NCBI RefSeq assembly: GCF_028657195.3
Contig: NZ_JANCPR020000011.1
Coordinates: forward strand, 1 to 64,000
Direction of reading: 5' to 3'
DNA: 64,000 bases
Origin: Streptomyces iconiensis
GTDB lineage: Bacteria; Actinomycetota; Actinomycetes; Streptomycetales; Streptomycetaceae
In this document: piece by piece, positions 15,364-25,553 of the stretch
How positions within the stretch are numbered: the first letter of the stretch is position 1
Layout: each line of letters begins with the position of its first letter
Position numbers and translations under genes: made by a program
Notes under the pieces: generated by a model
The model's input: only the letters and a program-made list of their open reading frames with translations
What the model was told of the DNA's origin: nothing
Database searches by the model: none

Positions 15364-17244
15364 CTAGGACAGGTCGGTGGACAGTGGCTCCGGGACGCAG
15401 TGCAGCAACCAGTGTTCGCAGGCGAGGGTGTCCTCCAGGGCTGTGGAGGTGTGCGGCGCCGGAACGAGCAACGCGCGGCGCAGGGCGGCCGGTTCGATCA
15501 GCCCGCGCGCGGCCAGTTCTGACCGGTCCACGAGGGCGGCAAGTGCGCCGCGGTGGGCGCGGAGGCCGTCGTAGAAGTCGGTGTCCGTGCTCCCCTTGGT
15601 CGTCCTGGCCAACAGTTCACCCGGAACGGTGCTTCGCATGGCGGTGGTGAGCAGCTGTTTGTAGGCGTACGGGGTGCCGCGGTGACTCGGGCGCACCGCC
15701 AGGCACGCTTCGACCACCCGGTCGTCCAGGAACGGCAGAGCGACCCATGGGGTGTGCAGTTCCTGGCGCATGAGCCGGTAGATCTGCGCTGCCGAGCGGA
15801 CGCGATGCAGGCTGTGATGCTGTCCCCGGTCGGCGCTGAGCGGCTGGTTGCTGTCAGCGGCTTCGTTCAGCAGGCCGGCGACGAGGGTTTCGGCCTCCGG
15901 TCCTGCCCAGGGCGGCAACCGCACGGGCTCTCCCCAGCCGAACGGCGCGCTGGCCCGTTCCGGGGCCCGCAGCAGCCGGGCCTCGTCGGCGAGCCACCTC
16001 CCGTACGGTCGGCTGTCGGTGAGAGCCCGCAGCGTGGAGCCGAGTGACCAGTGCCGGCGCGCGCGATGGCCGCGCATGTGCCGCACGGCCTGGGCCGGTT
16101 GGCGGCGCACAAGGCCGTGCAGGTAGCCGGGGGTGGCCTGGAGCACTTCGTCTCCGCCATGCCCCGCCAGGTGCAGGCTGATGCCGTGCCGGGTGTACTC
16201 GGCTGCGCCGGCGTCCAGGACGGCCCTGCCGCGCAGCAATGGAGAGGGTGCGTCGGTCGGGGACGGAGCGGAGCCGGCGGCGGCGTACTGGGCGGGCACG
16301 TGGCCGCCCGCCAGGAAGAGCGACGGCCCCTCCGTGCCGACGGAGGGCAGGAGTTGCCGGGCGCGAGCGGCCCAGAGGGGATCGTCATTGGCGGCGTCGG
16401 TGTACTGGACGGTCAACGTCGCGAGGGGGCAGGACGGGGCGGCGAGAAAGGCGAGGGACGTGGAATCGAGGCCACCGGACAGGTCACAGCCAAGAGTGCG
16501 TTCCTGGTATCTCTCGGCGCGCACGCGGTCGTCGACCGCCGCGGAGAGCGCTTCGGCCACCGTGAGTGACCCCTGCTTCAAAGGGGCTTCGGCTGCCGGT
16601 AGTTGCCACCAGGAACGCAGACGCTGATCACCCTGGTGATCGACGGTGACAGCGCTGCCGCTCGGCACCGCCTCGATCCCTGTCCAGCACGACAGCTCGT
16701 CCAACGGGGAAGGGGGCCCTGCCACGAGCAACTGCGCGGCCAGTGCCCGCGTTTCCACAGAGGCCCCGGTGAGGCGCGCCAGCACATCGGCACGGTCGGC
16801 GAGGACGGTCACGCCGTGATGCCGGGCCCGGTAAAGCCTGCGCAGCCCCGACGCGGTTCCCTGTGCCCGGCTCTTGCCGTGCGCGGAGAGCACCATATGG
16901 CAGCTGCCGCGCGCCGAAGCGGCAAGCGCATCGAGGTCGTTGAGGTCCGGCAGGTCACGGATCCGTCCGAGAGCTGACAGCAGCGGTGCCGAGTCGTCTT
17001 CCCGGGCGTCTGTGCCCCTGGCGCGCATGGCCCCAGGGGCACAGACGTTGACCTCCGCTGTCCGGCCCAGAACCGCGAGCCGCACGGCACCTTCCGTGTG
17101 GATCCGCACCCAGGTGGCCGGAAGCCGGCCCGCGAGCCATGGGCGGCCCGAGGCATGGTCGGCGATCAGCACACCGCTGCCCCCCAGTTCCTCCAGGATC
17201 GGCCGGGACACAGGGCAGTCCGGCAGGGCGACGAACCAGTACAC
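15364..17244 (-). CDS. Lasso cyclase C (asparagine synthetase-like)
   Basis: 626 aa from GTG 17244, with GAGG upstream. The C-terminal half has the ATP-pyrophosphatase loop SGGLDST (256-262), AGHGGDEV and LPFLDDRVVEACLAV typical of asparagine-synthetase-like lasso cyclases. The N-terminal half is a degenerate glutaminase-like domain beginning MYW, without the Cys2 nucleophile. The enzyme adenylates the acidic side chain of the core (predicted Glu8) so that the Gly1 amine closes the macrolactam. It follows the precursor gene by 55 bp. Confidence 0.92.
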   Translation of the reverse strand: MYWFVALPDCPVSRPILEELGGSGVLIADHASGRPWLAGRLPATWVRIHTEGAVRLAVLGRTAEVNVCAPGAMRARGTDAREDDSAPLLSALGRIRDLPDLNDLDALAASARGSCHMVLSAHGKSRAQGTASGLRRLYRARHHGVTVLADRADVLARLTGASVETRALAAQLLVAGPPSPLDELSCWTGIEAVPSGSAVTVDHQGDQRLRSWWQLPAAEAPLKQGSLTVAEALSAAVDDRVRAERYQERTLGCDLSGGLDSTSLAFLAAPSCPLATLTVQYTDAANDDPLWAARARQLLPSVGTEGPSLFLAGGHVPAQYAAAGSAPSPTDAPSPLLRGRAVLDAGAAEYTRHGISLHLAGHGGDEVLQATPGYLHGLVRRQPAQAVRHMRGHRARRHWSLGSTLRALTDSRPYGRWLADEARLLRAPERASAPFGWGEPVRLPPWAGPEAETLVAGLLNEAADSNQPLSADRGQHHSLHRVRSAAQIYRLMRQELHTPWVALPFLDDRVVEACLAVRPSHRGTPYAYKQLLTTAMRSTVPGELLARTTKGSTDTDFYDGLRAHRGALAALVDRSELAARGLIEPAALRRALLVPAPHTSTALEDTLACEHWLLHCVPEPLSTDLS

Positions 17245-17299
17245 GGCGTCCTCACGAAGGGTGGATGGTGCGGGCGGTCAGGTCAGCGCGGAGCGCCTC

Positions 17300-17461
17300 T
17301 CACAGGAAGCGGCCGACCCCGGCTTCCCTGTACTTGCCGCTGCCGCCATGAGTCACCTCGGCGAAGGCACCGGCCTCCGCCACGATCGGCGGCTCGTACG
17401 ACCTGGTCACCGGCTCCGCTACCGTCTCCTCCACGCGGGCTTTCTCGTCCTCGTGCTGCAT
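17300..17461 (-). CDS. Lasso peptide precursor A
   Basis: 53 aa from ATG 17461, chosen because GGAGG sits 5 nt upstream; an in-frame GTG at 17503 would add 14 residues but has a weak site. The leader fits the actinobacterial YxxPxLxxxGxxxxxTxG rule at Tyr22, Pro25, Val27, Gly31, Thr37 and Gly39. With Thr at leader position -2, cleavage after His38 releases GGSGKYREAGVGRFL, a 15-residue core. Glu8 is the only acidic residue in it, giving a predicted 8-membered Gly1-Glu8 ring with a 7-residue tail. No cysteines are present, so a class II lasso is expected; Arg13 and Phe14 are the likely steric plugs. Confidence 0.92.
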   Translation of the reverse strand: MQHEDEKARVEETVAEPVTRSYEPPIVAEAGAFAEVTHGGSGKYREAGVGRFL

Positions 17462-17813
17462 CTCTGCCTCCAGCAGGTAAGGGGTGACACCGTGAGCACT
17501 CACTCTCGGCAGTCAAATAAGTACCTGCTGATATCACCGGCACACCGCACCAACGAGTGGTTTCCCTACGCCGGGACAGCAACCGCGCGAACTACGGTGC
17601 CGCGCCCGCCTGTGGGTTGAGACGGCACCCACTCCGCCCTGCTTCCCCCTCGGACCGAACAGCCGTTTGTCCGGTCGCCGACAGCCCTCGTCACGGTGAC
17701 GCTCCGCGCGACGGCAGCCGGGCGCTGATCGCTGCGTCGGGCAGTTGGGGCGACCGCCCGTGCCCGGCATGAAGGCGCCCGGGGCACGGGGTTGGCGTGT
17801 CGGTGGTGGCTGG
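17462..17813. promoter_or_regulatory. Lasso operon upstream region
   Basis: The gap upstream of the precursor gene holds its presumed promoter, read leftwards. An A/T-rich stretch reading TACTTATTTGACTGCC on the minus strand (near 17520) stands out against the G+C-rich background. A small palindrome GTGAG-TG-CTCAC lies near 17495-17505 between it and the start codon. No cluster-specific regulator is seen nearby. The rest of the gap up to the enoyl-CoA gene stop at 17814 shows no gene. Confidence 0.4.
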
Positions 17814-18485
17814 TCAGCCGAGTGGGTTGGTGACGTCGCGCAGCGTGGCCAGGGCCGGGGCGTACATGCGGGCCTTGATCGTGCCGGCGGTGTCGCCGGC
17901 CTTGTTCACCTGAGCCTGGGCGATCTCCCTCGCGGTGGAGCGCACGGCGTCCTCGGTGACCGCCTGGTCGACGATGCCGGCTGCCGCGGCGTCGACACCG
18001 CCGTAGCGGCGAGCGGTGACCATGGCCTCGTGCGCGGTCCGCGGCGCCAGCCGGGACTGGATGAGGGCGGACATGCCGGGGGTGAAGGGGATGTTGATGT
18101 CCGCTTCGGGCAGGCACCAGTAGCCGCGGTCGGCACGCATGACGCGGAAGTCGTGGGCGAGGGAGAACATCGCGCCCGCGGCGAAGGTATGCCCCTGCAG
18201 TGCGGCCACCGTGATGACCGGCAGCGACAGCATCCGCGCCAACAGCTCGTGGACGGTGACGACATAGTCCTGGTGCTGGTCGGCGTGGGCGAACAGCCAG
18301 TCCAGGTCGAGCCCGTTGGAGTAGAACTTGCCGGTGGCGGCCGTGACCAGGGCGCGGGGCCCTTCCGCCTTCTCCACCTCATCGAGCGCGGAGCCAACGG
18401 CAGTGAGCCAGTCGGGGTGGAAGCGGTTCTCTCCGTCTCCGAGGTCGAGGACGAAGACGTTGTCCTGACGGTCGAGCGAGGGCAT
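17814..18485 (-). CDS. Enoyl-CoA hydratase/isomerase family protein
   Basis: 223 aa from ATG 18485 with AAGGAG upstream. It has the crotonase fold: an early FVLDLGDGENRF, the oxyanion segments KFYSNGLDLDWL and GHTFAAGAMFSLAHDFRV, then GYWCLPEADINIPF. The short length and the acidic residue in LPEADI fit the delta3,delta2-enoyl-CoA isomerase branch better than hydratases with two catalytic glutamates. It should act on acyl-CoA in fatty-acid oxidation. No partner gene is adjacent. Confidence 0.85.
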   Translation of the reverse strand: MPSLDRQDNVFVLDLGDGENRFHPDWLTAVGSALDEVEKAEGPRALVTAATGKFYSNGLDLDWLFAHADQHQDYVVTVHELLARMLSLPVITVAALQGHTFAAGAMFSLAHDFRVMRADRGYWCLPEADINIPFTPGMSALIQSRLAPRTAHEAMVTARRYGGVDAAAAGIVDQAVTEDAVRSTAREIAQAQVNKAGDTAGTIKARMYAPALATLRDVTNPLG

Positions 18486-19790
18486 GGTGACTCCTTCAAG
18501 CTGGGTGGGCACAACGGCTGCAAGACGGCTGCCGGTTACGGCCAGGCCCGGGGTTGGCCCCGAGTGGTTGTGCGGGGCGTAGTACGGGAGTGGTTCGTGG
18601 GTCTCGGCGGCCACCGCCACGGTCGGGCGGCGTCGCGAAGGCGGCTCTCCGCGAACCGCCGGTCGCGCCACAGCGCCGAAGAACGCGTCGATGGCCTCCC
18701 TCGGTTCATCGGCCTGCGTAACGGCGTCGAGCAGGCCGCGGCGGCGGTCCCCATCAGCACCGCCGCTGCGTGGCGGAGTGCGTCCGCCCGCCGGAACGGC
18801 GGTGGCACGGGGCCGCGCAGGGCTACGTCGTGGGCGAGGAACCGGGGGACTTCGGACGCGCTCGCTCCGTACTGACGCGGCAGCACGCAGGAGCACCGGT
18901 CACGGCTGTCGCTGTTGCGCGGACTCACTCGCCCACCCCTTCCCGACGGCGACGCGGCCCGCGATCGGACTACCTGCCAGTAACTTATGAGGTGCGGCAG
19001 AGGACACGCAAGAGGGGCAACTGAAGGGAATCCCCTGCGTGCCCGGCTCGCATCGCGGGGCCGGTGCGGCGGTTGAACCCACATCACAACGCCGACGCCC
19101 ACACGGTTCACGCCGCAGGCCCGTACGCGGCAGGGGCCGCTGTGGCAAGCCGAACCGCCTTGACGCCGCCAAGAGATGACCAGGCCGCGTGTGGTCGTAC
19201 GGCCGGAGCGGGCTTCGCCATCGGCGTCACCCTCCCCGCCGACAGCGGCTACGCCGGCCCGCAAGCGGAAGCACCGCCGCGCCGCGAGGGCCGTCCGCAT
19301 GGAGGCCGGCGCCGCACCGGCCGCCGTCACCGGCGTCCGGCTGCACTGGGCCGTCGAACGGCTCGTCGCCGCCCGCCGGTGACGCGAGAGGCACCGGGGC
19401 CCCGACGGTGCACGACGCCGGATACGGCGCCCCCTCGCCCACTTGCAGGGGCGGTCCGCCGACGAGGCACGTGGCCCGTCCGCACTCGGACCGGGCAACC
19501 GCACCGGACGAGGCCGCCGCGCACCGGATGGCCCGCCGCACATCCATGACCCGCCGCGCATCCACGACCCGATGGGCGGCCAACCACCCGGCCGTTACCG
19601 AACCTTCGGCCGTAGCTGTGCAGTGGGCGGAGCCGGCTCGGGCGCGGTCAGCGAGGCAATGCGGATGGGCGAATTCCTGTTGATGGCCTCGCTCGTTGAG
19701 TGATTGCTGGTCTTGTTCAGCGGCTGAGCTGCGGCAAGACAGCGTCGGTCTCCGGAGCGTTCCGCTCCGGCACGAGAAGAGGAGAACTCT
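18486..19790. other. 1.3-kb stretch without a convincing gene
   Basis: Frames here have low-complexity Pro/Arg-rich composition. The leftward frame near 18580-18740 reads GLLDAVTQADEPREAIDAFFGAVARPAV, which faintly resembles the core of a TetR C-terminal domain. It could be a decayed regulator of the enoyl-CoA gene, but no helix-turn-helix is visible. Nothing recognisable was found from 18950 to 19740. The gap ends at the ribosome binding site (GAGGAG) of the small secreted protein. Confidence 0.4.
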
Positions 19791-20015
19791 GTGCGTCGCA
19801 TGAGTATTGCCCTGGCCATGGCAGTGGCTGCCGGTGGGCTCAGTATGTCGGCTGTAACCGCCCAGGCCGCCCCCACCGTCACCCCCAAGGGTCCCCCGTA
19901 CTCGTACGCGGCCTGCCTCAAGGCCACGGCGAAGAAGTGGAAGAGCCCGTCACACCGGAAGTGGCGCTGTGACCGGCTGGTCAAGAAGGGATTGGTCAAG
20001 CCGCCGAAGCGCTGA
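19791..20015 (+). CDS. Small cationic secreted protein
   Basis: 74 aa from GTG 19791, with GAGGAGA 5 nt upstream. A Sec signal peptide is clear: MRRMS, a hydrophobic core, then TAQA just before the predicted cut at residue 26. The mature 48 residues are strongly basic (14 Lys/Arg, one Asp) with two cysteines (mature positions 16 and 34) that could form a disulfide. Aromatic/Lys-rich segments include AKKWKSPSHRKWRCDRLVKK. Function unknown; an extracellular or envelope-binding peptide is likely, and antimicrobial or nucleic-acid/anionic-polymer binding is possible. It is monocistronic with its own strong terminator. Confidence 0.8.
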   Translation: MRRMSIALAMAVAAGGLSMSAVTAQAAPTVTPKGPPYSYAACLKATAKKWKSPSHRKWRCDRLVKKGLVKPPKR

Positions 20016-20025
20016 CCTGTGCTTT

Positions 20026-20057
20026 CAGGGGGGCCACCTTCGTTGGTGGCCCCCCTG
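20026..20057 (+). terminator. Strong terminator after the small secreted protein gene
   Basis: CAGGGGGGCCACC and GGTGGCCCCCCTG form a perfect 13-bp stem around TTCGTT, 11 nt after the stop. No T-run follows, as is common in Streptomyces. Confidence 0.85.
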
Positions 20058-20760
20058 ACCATGTAGCAGCGCCGGACCACCGACCAGCTCCCCTCAACTG
20101 CCCCCGGTCCACCCGGCTTTCGCGCGAGCGTGTGCCGCGCAGTGGGAGTCGGCACCGGTTTCGAGGTGGCGCCGCTGAAGGCAGAGCGGTCGACGACGAT
20201 CTCGCCTTCCCACCTCAGAGACCCCCTCGCCCCGCGTCTCTCCACGGCGGCGGACCCTTCGGCCTTCGGCACCGCCCGGACTTGAGGCGGACGACCCGGG
20301 CATGGGCACCGCTGGAGACCCTCTCTCGCTCCGTGATCGTCGAACAGGGCCACCCGGCCTGCACGTTCAGCCCGCCGGATCGAGCAGGTCGGGCGGAGAT
20401 CGCGCGGATCAAACCGGTCGGGCGGACCGAGCAGGTCGGGCGGATCGAGCAGGTCGGGCGGATCGAGCCGGTGGCGGGCCCGGTCCCACCGGCACACCGC
20501 CTTCCGCTCCCCCATCGGCGACGGCACACGGGATCATCTGTGCGATGCCCTCGCCGGCCACGGCAGCACACGGCAGCCTCGATACCGATGCGTTCCCCCA
20601 AGTCCCCTGCTCCCGCGCGTAGTTGGCCGGCCGTCCGCCTCCCCGCAGGCGTGGCGACCAGCTCCCTCCGACAGCCGCGAGGGGGCTCCCCCGCCACCGA
20701 ACCGGTTCCGCTGTGCCGGCCTGAGCGAATGCCGGGCCGCTTCAGCTGGTTGACGGTCGA
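20058..20760. other. 0.7-kb stretch without a convincing gene
   Basis: No frame looks like a protein. The region holds the 18-bp tandem array at 20377-20470 and ends at the promoter of the alpha/beta hydrolase gene. Confidence 0.45.
20377..20470. repeat. 18-bp tandem repeat array
   Basis: Units of the form GCAGGTCGGGCGGATCGA recur about four to five times between 20377 and 20470, two of them nearly identical and the outer ones degenerate. Translated in one leftward frame they give DPPDLL repeats, but no gene is supported. Confidence 0.7.
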
Positions 20761-21664
<904 letters not shown>

Positions 21665-21715
21665 CACCCACCCACCCGGAGGGGCAGCGGACCACCACCC
21701 CGCCAACCCAGAGAC

Positions 21716-21726
21716 GACCGGTCTAG
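21716..21726 (+). promoter_or_regulatory. Operator candidate for the NemR-like regulator
   Basis: GACCGGTCTAG contains the perfect palindrome GACCGGTC and lies about 20 bp before the regulator's start codon. It matches the motif in front of the hydrolase gene. Confidence 0.55.
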
Positions 21727-21747
21727 TTGAAAGGTAGGGTGGCAGTC

Positions 21748-22335
21748 ATGCCAGCCACCCAGAGCGACACCCGCCTGCGCATCCTCGACGCCGCCCAGCA
21801 GATCATGGCCCACAAGGGCTTCGCCGCCGTCGGCATCAACGAAGTCCTCACCGAAGCCGGCGTACCCAAAGGCTCCTTCTACCACTACTTCGGCTCCAAG
21901 GACGCCTTCGGCGAAGCCCTGCTGAACACCTACTTCGCCGAGCAAACCACCGACATGGACCGCATCTTCGCCGAGCCCGACCTGACCCCGGCCGAGCGAC
22001 TGCTGAACTACCTGCACCACTGGCAAGAAAGCCAGAGCGCCGACGGCTGCCAGGGCAAATGCCTCGCGGTCAAACTCGGCGCAGAAGTCTCCGACCTCTC
22101 AGAACCCATGCGCCTCGCCCTCAAGGACGGCACCACCGCGATCATCGACCGCCTCGAACGCATCCTCCACAACGGCAGCCAGGACGGCTCACTGACCACC
22201 ACCGGCGACACCCGCGCGACAGCCCAGGCCCTCTACACCATGTGGCTCGGCGCCAGCGTCATGGCCAAGATCCACCGCGAACCCACCCCCTTCGACAACA
22301 CCATGGAAGCCACCCGCCAACTCCTGCACCTCTGA
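21748..22335 (+). CDS. TetR family regulator, NemR/AcuR-like
   Basis: 195 aa from ATG 21748. The helix-turn-helix is clear (GINEVLTEAGVPKGSFYHYFGSKDAF, about 29-54). The centre contains DGCQGKCLAVKLGAEVSDLSE with Cys101 and Cys105. This segment is where NemR/AcuR-type repressors carry their conserved GC(L/V) motif, and in NemR the reactive cysteine that senses electrophiles. The gene lies between an alpha/beta hydrolase and a DJ-1/PfpI gene on the same strand, so control of both in response to reactive carbonyl or chlorine species is a reasonable inference. Confidence 0.88.
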   Translation: MPATQSDTRLRILDAAQQIMAHKGFAAVGINEVLTEAGVPKGSFYHYFGSKDAFGEALLNTYFAEQTTDMDRIFAEPDLTPAERLLNYLHHWQESQSADGCQGKCLAVKLGAEVSDLSEPMRLALKDGTTAIIDRLERILHNGSQDGSLTTTGDTRATAQALYTMWLGASVMAKIHREPTPFDNTMEATRQLLHL

Positions 22336-22427
22336 CCCCTGGACCTAACCCCACCGCGCACGGCCCGGTACCGCCCAACCGGTGTCGCCGTCCCCCGAGA
22401 CGACCGGGCTACTCAACAGGAGTCATT

Positions 22428-23126
22428 ATGAAGGTCCTCATCGTCCTCACCTCGCACGACCAGCTCGGTAACACCGGTCGGAAGACCGGCTTCTGGCTGG
22501 AGGAACTCGCCGCCCCCTACTACCGCTTCAAGGACGCGGGCGCCGAGATCGTGCTCGCCTCCCCCGGCGGCGGGCGGGCGCCGCTGGACCCCAAGAGCAA
22601 CGAGCCCAGCTTCCAGACCGACGAGACCCGCCGCTTCGAGGCCGACCCGGAAGCCACCGCAGAGCTGGCCCGTACCGTCCGCCTCGATTCCCTGTCCACC
22701 GACGACTTCGACACCGTCTTCTACTCCGGTGGGCACGGCCCGCTGTGGGACCTCGCCGAGGACCGGGCCTCGATCCGGCTCATCGAGACCACGTTGCGTG
22801 CCGGCAAGCCGCTCGCCCTGGTCTGTCACGCCCCCGGGGTCCTGCGCCACGCCACCGATCCCGACGGCGCCCCTCTTGTCCGGGGCAGGAAGGTCACCGG
22901 CTTCACCAACTCCGAGGAGGCCGCCGTCGGTCTGACCGAGGTCGTCCCCTTCCTCGTCGAGGACGAGCTGAAGCGGCTCGGCGGCGACTACTCCAAGGCG
23001 GGTGACTGGCAGCCGTACGTCCTCACCGACGGGCTGCTCATCACCGGCCAGAATCCCGCCTCCTCGGGCCATGCAGCCGATGCCCTCCTCACGCTCGTCA
23101 CCGAGGCCGGTAAGACCCGCGCGTGA
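22428..23126 (+). CDS. DJ-1/PfpI family protein (Hsp31-like)
   Basis: 232 aa from ATG 22428. Nucleophile elbow VCHAPGVL (Cys133-His134), acidic partner in [11 protein letters not shown] (Glu25/26) and [12 protein letters not shown] are typical of the larger class-I-amidotransferase-like Hsp31/YhbO branch. Such proteins act as glutathione-independent glyoxalases or repair chaperones against methylglyoxal. The upstream regulator with paired cysteines supports a role in carbonyl or electrophile stress. Confidence 0.9.
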   Translation: MKVLIVLTSHDQLGNTGRKTGFWLEELAAPYYRFKDAGAEIVLASPGGGRAPLDPKSNEPSFQTDETRRFEADPEATAELARTVRLDSLSTDDFDTVFYSGGHGPLWDLAEDRASIRLIETTLRAGKPLALVCHAPGVLRHATDPDGAPLVRGRKVTGFTNSEEAAVGLTEVVPFLVEDELKRLGGDYSKAGDWQPYVLTDGLLITGQNPASSGHAADALLTLVTEAGKTRA

Positions 23127-23298
23127 GCGACTGCGTGGCGGTGCGCGCACACGCGTGAGCGACCCGCCGGGCCGGATGACTGCACGGCTCCGGCACGGCG
23201 GGTCGCGCCGGTGCGGCGCCCCTTGCCCCTTCCCCGGACAGGCGTGGCCGGCCTGGATGGCCACGCGGCTCAACAGGCGTGCAGTACAAGGAGGAACG

Positions 23299-24729
23299 AT
23301 GGTCGAGAGCGAGCTTCACCGGCGGGACGCGACCGGGCTGGCGGAGTTGATCAGCAACCGGCAGGTGTCGGCCGTCGAGGTGGCACGCGCGCACCTGGAC
23401 CGGATCGAGGCCGTAGAGCCGCAGATCAACGCCACGGTGACGGTGCTCGCCGACCAGGCGCTCGCCATGGCGGAAGCGGCGGATCAGGCACTGGCCGCCG
23501 GTGCGGCTGTCGGTCCTTTTCACGGTGTGCCCTTCACGGTCAAGGACTCGCTCGATGTGGCCGGTGTGGTGAGCACACGTGGTTCGCGGCTGTTCAGGGA
23601 CCATGTCGCGGATGCCGACGCGACCGCGGTGGCCCGGCTCCGGGCTGCCGGGGGCATTCCGCTGGCCAAGACGAATCTGCCGGAGTTCTCCTACTGGACC
23701 GAGACGGACAACCCGCTCGTCGGCAGGACCCGCAACCCCTGGGACGGCGAGCGGACTCCGGGCGGGTCGAGCGGCGGTGAGTCGGCCGCCATCGCCGCGG
23801 GGATGTCGCCGCTCGGGCTGGGAAGTGACGTGGCCATCTCGGTGCGGGGCCCGGCCCACAACACGGGCATCGTCGCGCTGAAGGCGACCCGGGGCCGGAT
23901 TCCCGTCACCGGCCACTGGCCCGAGGTGCCCCGCCGGTACTGGCATGTGGGTCCCATGGCGCGCAGCGTGCGGGACATCGCGGCAGCGTTCGGGGTTCTC
24001 GCGGGTCCCGACGGCGCCGACGGGTACGTCCGGCACGCGCTGCCCGTCCCGCCCTCTTTTCCGGCCGCGGCCGACGGGCCCAAGCAGCTCGCCGGACTGC
24101 GGGTCGGCTGGGCCGGTGAGCCCGCCTTCGGCCCGGTGGACAGCGAGGTTGCCGCCACCGTGGCGGCTGCTGCCGATGCGCTGCGTGACCTCGGCTGCGC
24201 CGTGGAACCGGCCGCGCCCGCCGGCCTTGAGAGCGTCGACGCGACCGAACTGAGCGCGGTGCTGTTCGCCGCCGAGATCGCGCCGTACTTCAGCGAGGCC
24301 GCCGGCGGGCGCACATCGGAGCTGGGCAGCGTCGTGCGGCGGACGCTCGCCGCGCCGGAGACGGATCTGGCCGACTACGTCGCGGCGCAGCAGCAGGTCG
24401 AAGAGCTCAGCCGCATGTTCGCCGAGTACTTCACGCGCTACGACGCGCTGCTGTGCCCGGTGTGTCCGGTTCCCGCTCCGCCGCACGCCAGAAGGGAGTT
24501 CGAGGCCGGTGGTGTGACTGTCCCCGCACGCGGGATCATGCGGGCGACCGTTCCCTTCAACCTCACCGGCCTGCCCGCACTGGCCCTGCCGTTCGGGACC
24601 ACGAGCGGCGGTCTGCCGGTCGGCGTGCAACTCGTCTCCCGCTGGTACGACGAAGCGACCGTCCTCCGCCTCGGGAGCGCCCTGGAAACGGCCGGTCCCG
24701 CACCCGGCCGCGGCCCCGGCCTCGGCTGA
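23299..24729 (+). CDS. Amidase (amidase-signature family)
   Basis: 476 aa from ATG 23299 with AAGGAGG 5-6 nt upstream. The signature Ser-Ser-Lys set is present: Lys82 in FTVKDS, the cis-Ser in GGSSGGES (157-158) and the nucleophile Ser181. The nucleophile motif reads [12 protein letters not shown] instead of the usual GSDxGGSIRxPA, so two oxyanion-hole glycines are replaced, which may alter specificity or activity. It hydrolyses amides to acids and ammonia if active. It follows the DJ-1 gene after 172 bp on the same strand. Confidence 0.9.
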   Translation: MVESELHRRDATGLAELISNRQVSAVEVARAHLDRIEAVEPQINATVTVLADQALAMAEAADQALAAGAAVGPFHGVPFTVKDSLDVAGVVSTRGSRLFRDHVADADATAVARLRAAGGIPLAKTNLPEFSYWTETDNPLVGRTRNPWDGERTPGGSSGGESAAIAAGMSPLGLGSDVAISVRGPAHNTGIVALKATRGRIPVTGHWPEVPRRYWHVGPMARSVRDIAAAFGVLAGPDGADGYVRHALPVPPSFPAAADGPKQLAGLRVGWAGEPAFGPVDSEVAATVAAAADALRDLGCAVEPAAPAGLESVDATELSAVLFAAEIAPYFSEAAGGRTSELGSVVRRTLAAPETDLADYVAAQQQVEELSRMFAEYFTRYDALLCPVCPVPAPPHARREFEAGGVTVPARGIMRATVPFNLTGLPALALPFGTTSGGLPVGVQLVSRWYDEATVLRLGSALETAGPAPGRGPGLG

Positions 24730-24790
24730 CGCGGTGGCGCGGTCGTCCCCGAAGTGGGCGGCGGCGGAGGGCCGTTCGTGCCCGTCGGCG

Positions 24791-25525
24791 CTACGCCGCC
24801 GCCTGCGGAGTCAGTGGCTCGGGATGGAACTGCTCGACGCGGTCGCGCTTGGTGTACATGTTCCAGTAGTCCTCCGCGAGGTCGTCCGGGTCGGCTACGG
24901 GGAACTGCGGTCCGTCGGCCGACTCGAAGGCGGCCTGGGCCGCGGCGGACACCTCACTGCGGGCGATCAGGGACGCGATGGTCAGGGCGCCGACGTAGAT
25001 ACCCGAGTCAGCCAGCTCGGCGTTGAGGGAGTACAGGTAGTTGCGGGTGGCGGCCATCACCGGGCCCAGGCCGCTGAGGTGGGGCATCGGCTGCGCCGCC
25101 GAGTAGCCCTGGGCCAGCAGGAAGGCGCCCTCGCCGCGCTCGGTCCACTCCGGCAGCACGGCCCGGACCACCTCGACAGGGGTGAACAGCAGGATCGGAG
25201 ACAGGTCCTGCAAAGTGGCCGCGTCCAGCTCGGCGGCGGGGGTGAAGCCCTGTTCGCCGCTGATCGGCCCGTACTCGACCACGTCGATCCGGCCGAAGCG
25301 GTCACGGATCGCCCCGACGAGAGCGGGCACCTCGGCCGGCTTGGAGAGATCGGCGGAGAACGCGACCGCCTCGATGCCTTCGCCGGCGAGCACCTCGACG
25401 AGGGCGTCCAGCCGGTCCTTGCGGCGGGCCACCAGCGCGACCCGGAAACCTTCGCGTCCGAAGCGGCGGGCCACGGACACACCCAGACCTGTACCGGCAC
25501 CGAAAACGGCGATCACTTTGCACAT
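24791..25525 (-). CDS. Atypical SDR family protein
   Basis: 244 aa from ATG 25525 with AAGGAG 8-9 nt upstream. The N-terminus is a clear Rossmann fold (VIAVFGAGTGLG, VALVARRKDRLDAL, FSADLSKPAEV). The catalytic YxxxK is absent: the equivalent helix reads MAATRNYLYSLNAEL, and NNAG is replaced by YGPI. It may therefore bind NAD(P) without classical SDR catalysis, as do NmrA-like sensors. It is divergent from a TetR gene, with two GGGTCA palindromes between them. Confidence 0.85.
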   Translation of the reverse strand: MCKVIAVFGAGTGLGVSVARRFGREGFRVALVARRKDRLDALVEVLAGEGIEAVAFSADLSKPAEVPALVGAIRDRFGRIDVVEYGPISGEQGFTPAAELDAATLQDLSPILLFTPVEVVRAVLPEWTERGEGAFLLAQGYSAAQPMPHLSGLGPVMAATRNYLYSLNAELADSGIYVGALTIASLIARSEVSAAAQAAFESADGPQFPVADPDDLAEDYWNMYTKRDRVEQFHPEPLTPQAAA

Positions 25526-25553
25526 GCGGCTGCTCCTTGCCGTAGCAGTATTC

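Noticed and set aside
18560..18740. A TetR gene regulating the enoyl-CoA isomerase-like gene.
   Set aside because: Only a short stretch (LLDAVTQADEPREAIDAFFGA) is suggestive; no DNA-binding domain is readable in any frame, so no gene was called.
20377..20470. CRISPR array.
   Set aside because: Repeat units are 18 bp, contiguous, without spacers and without cas genes.
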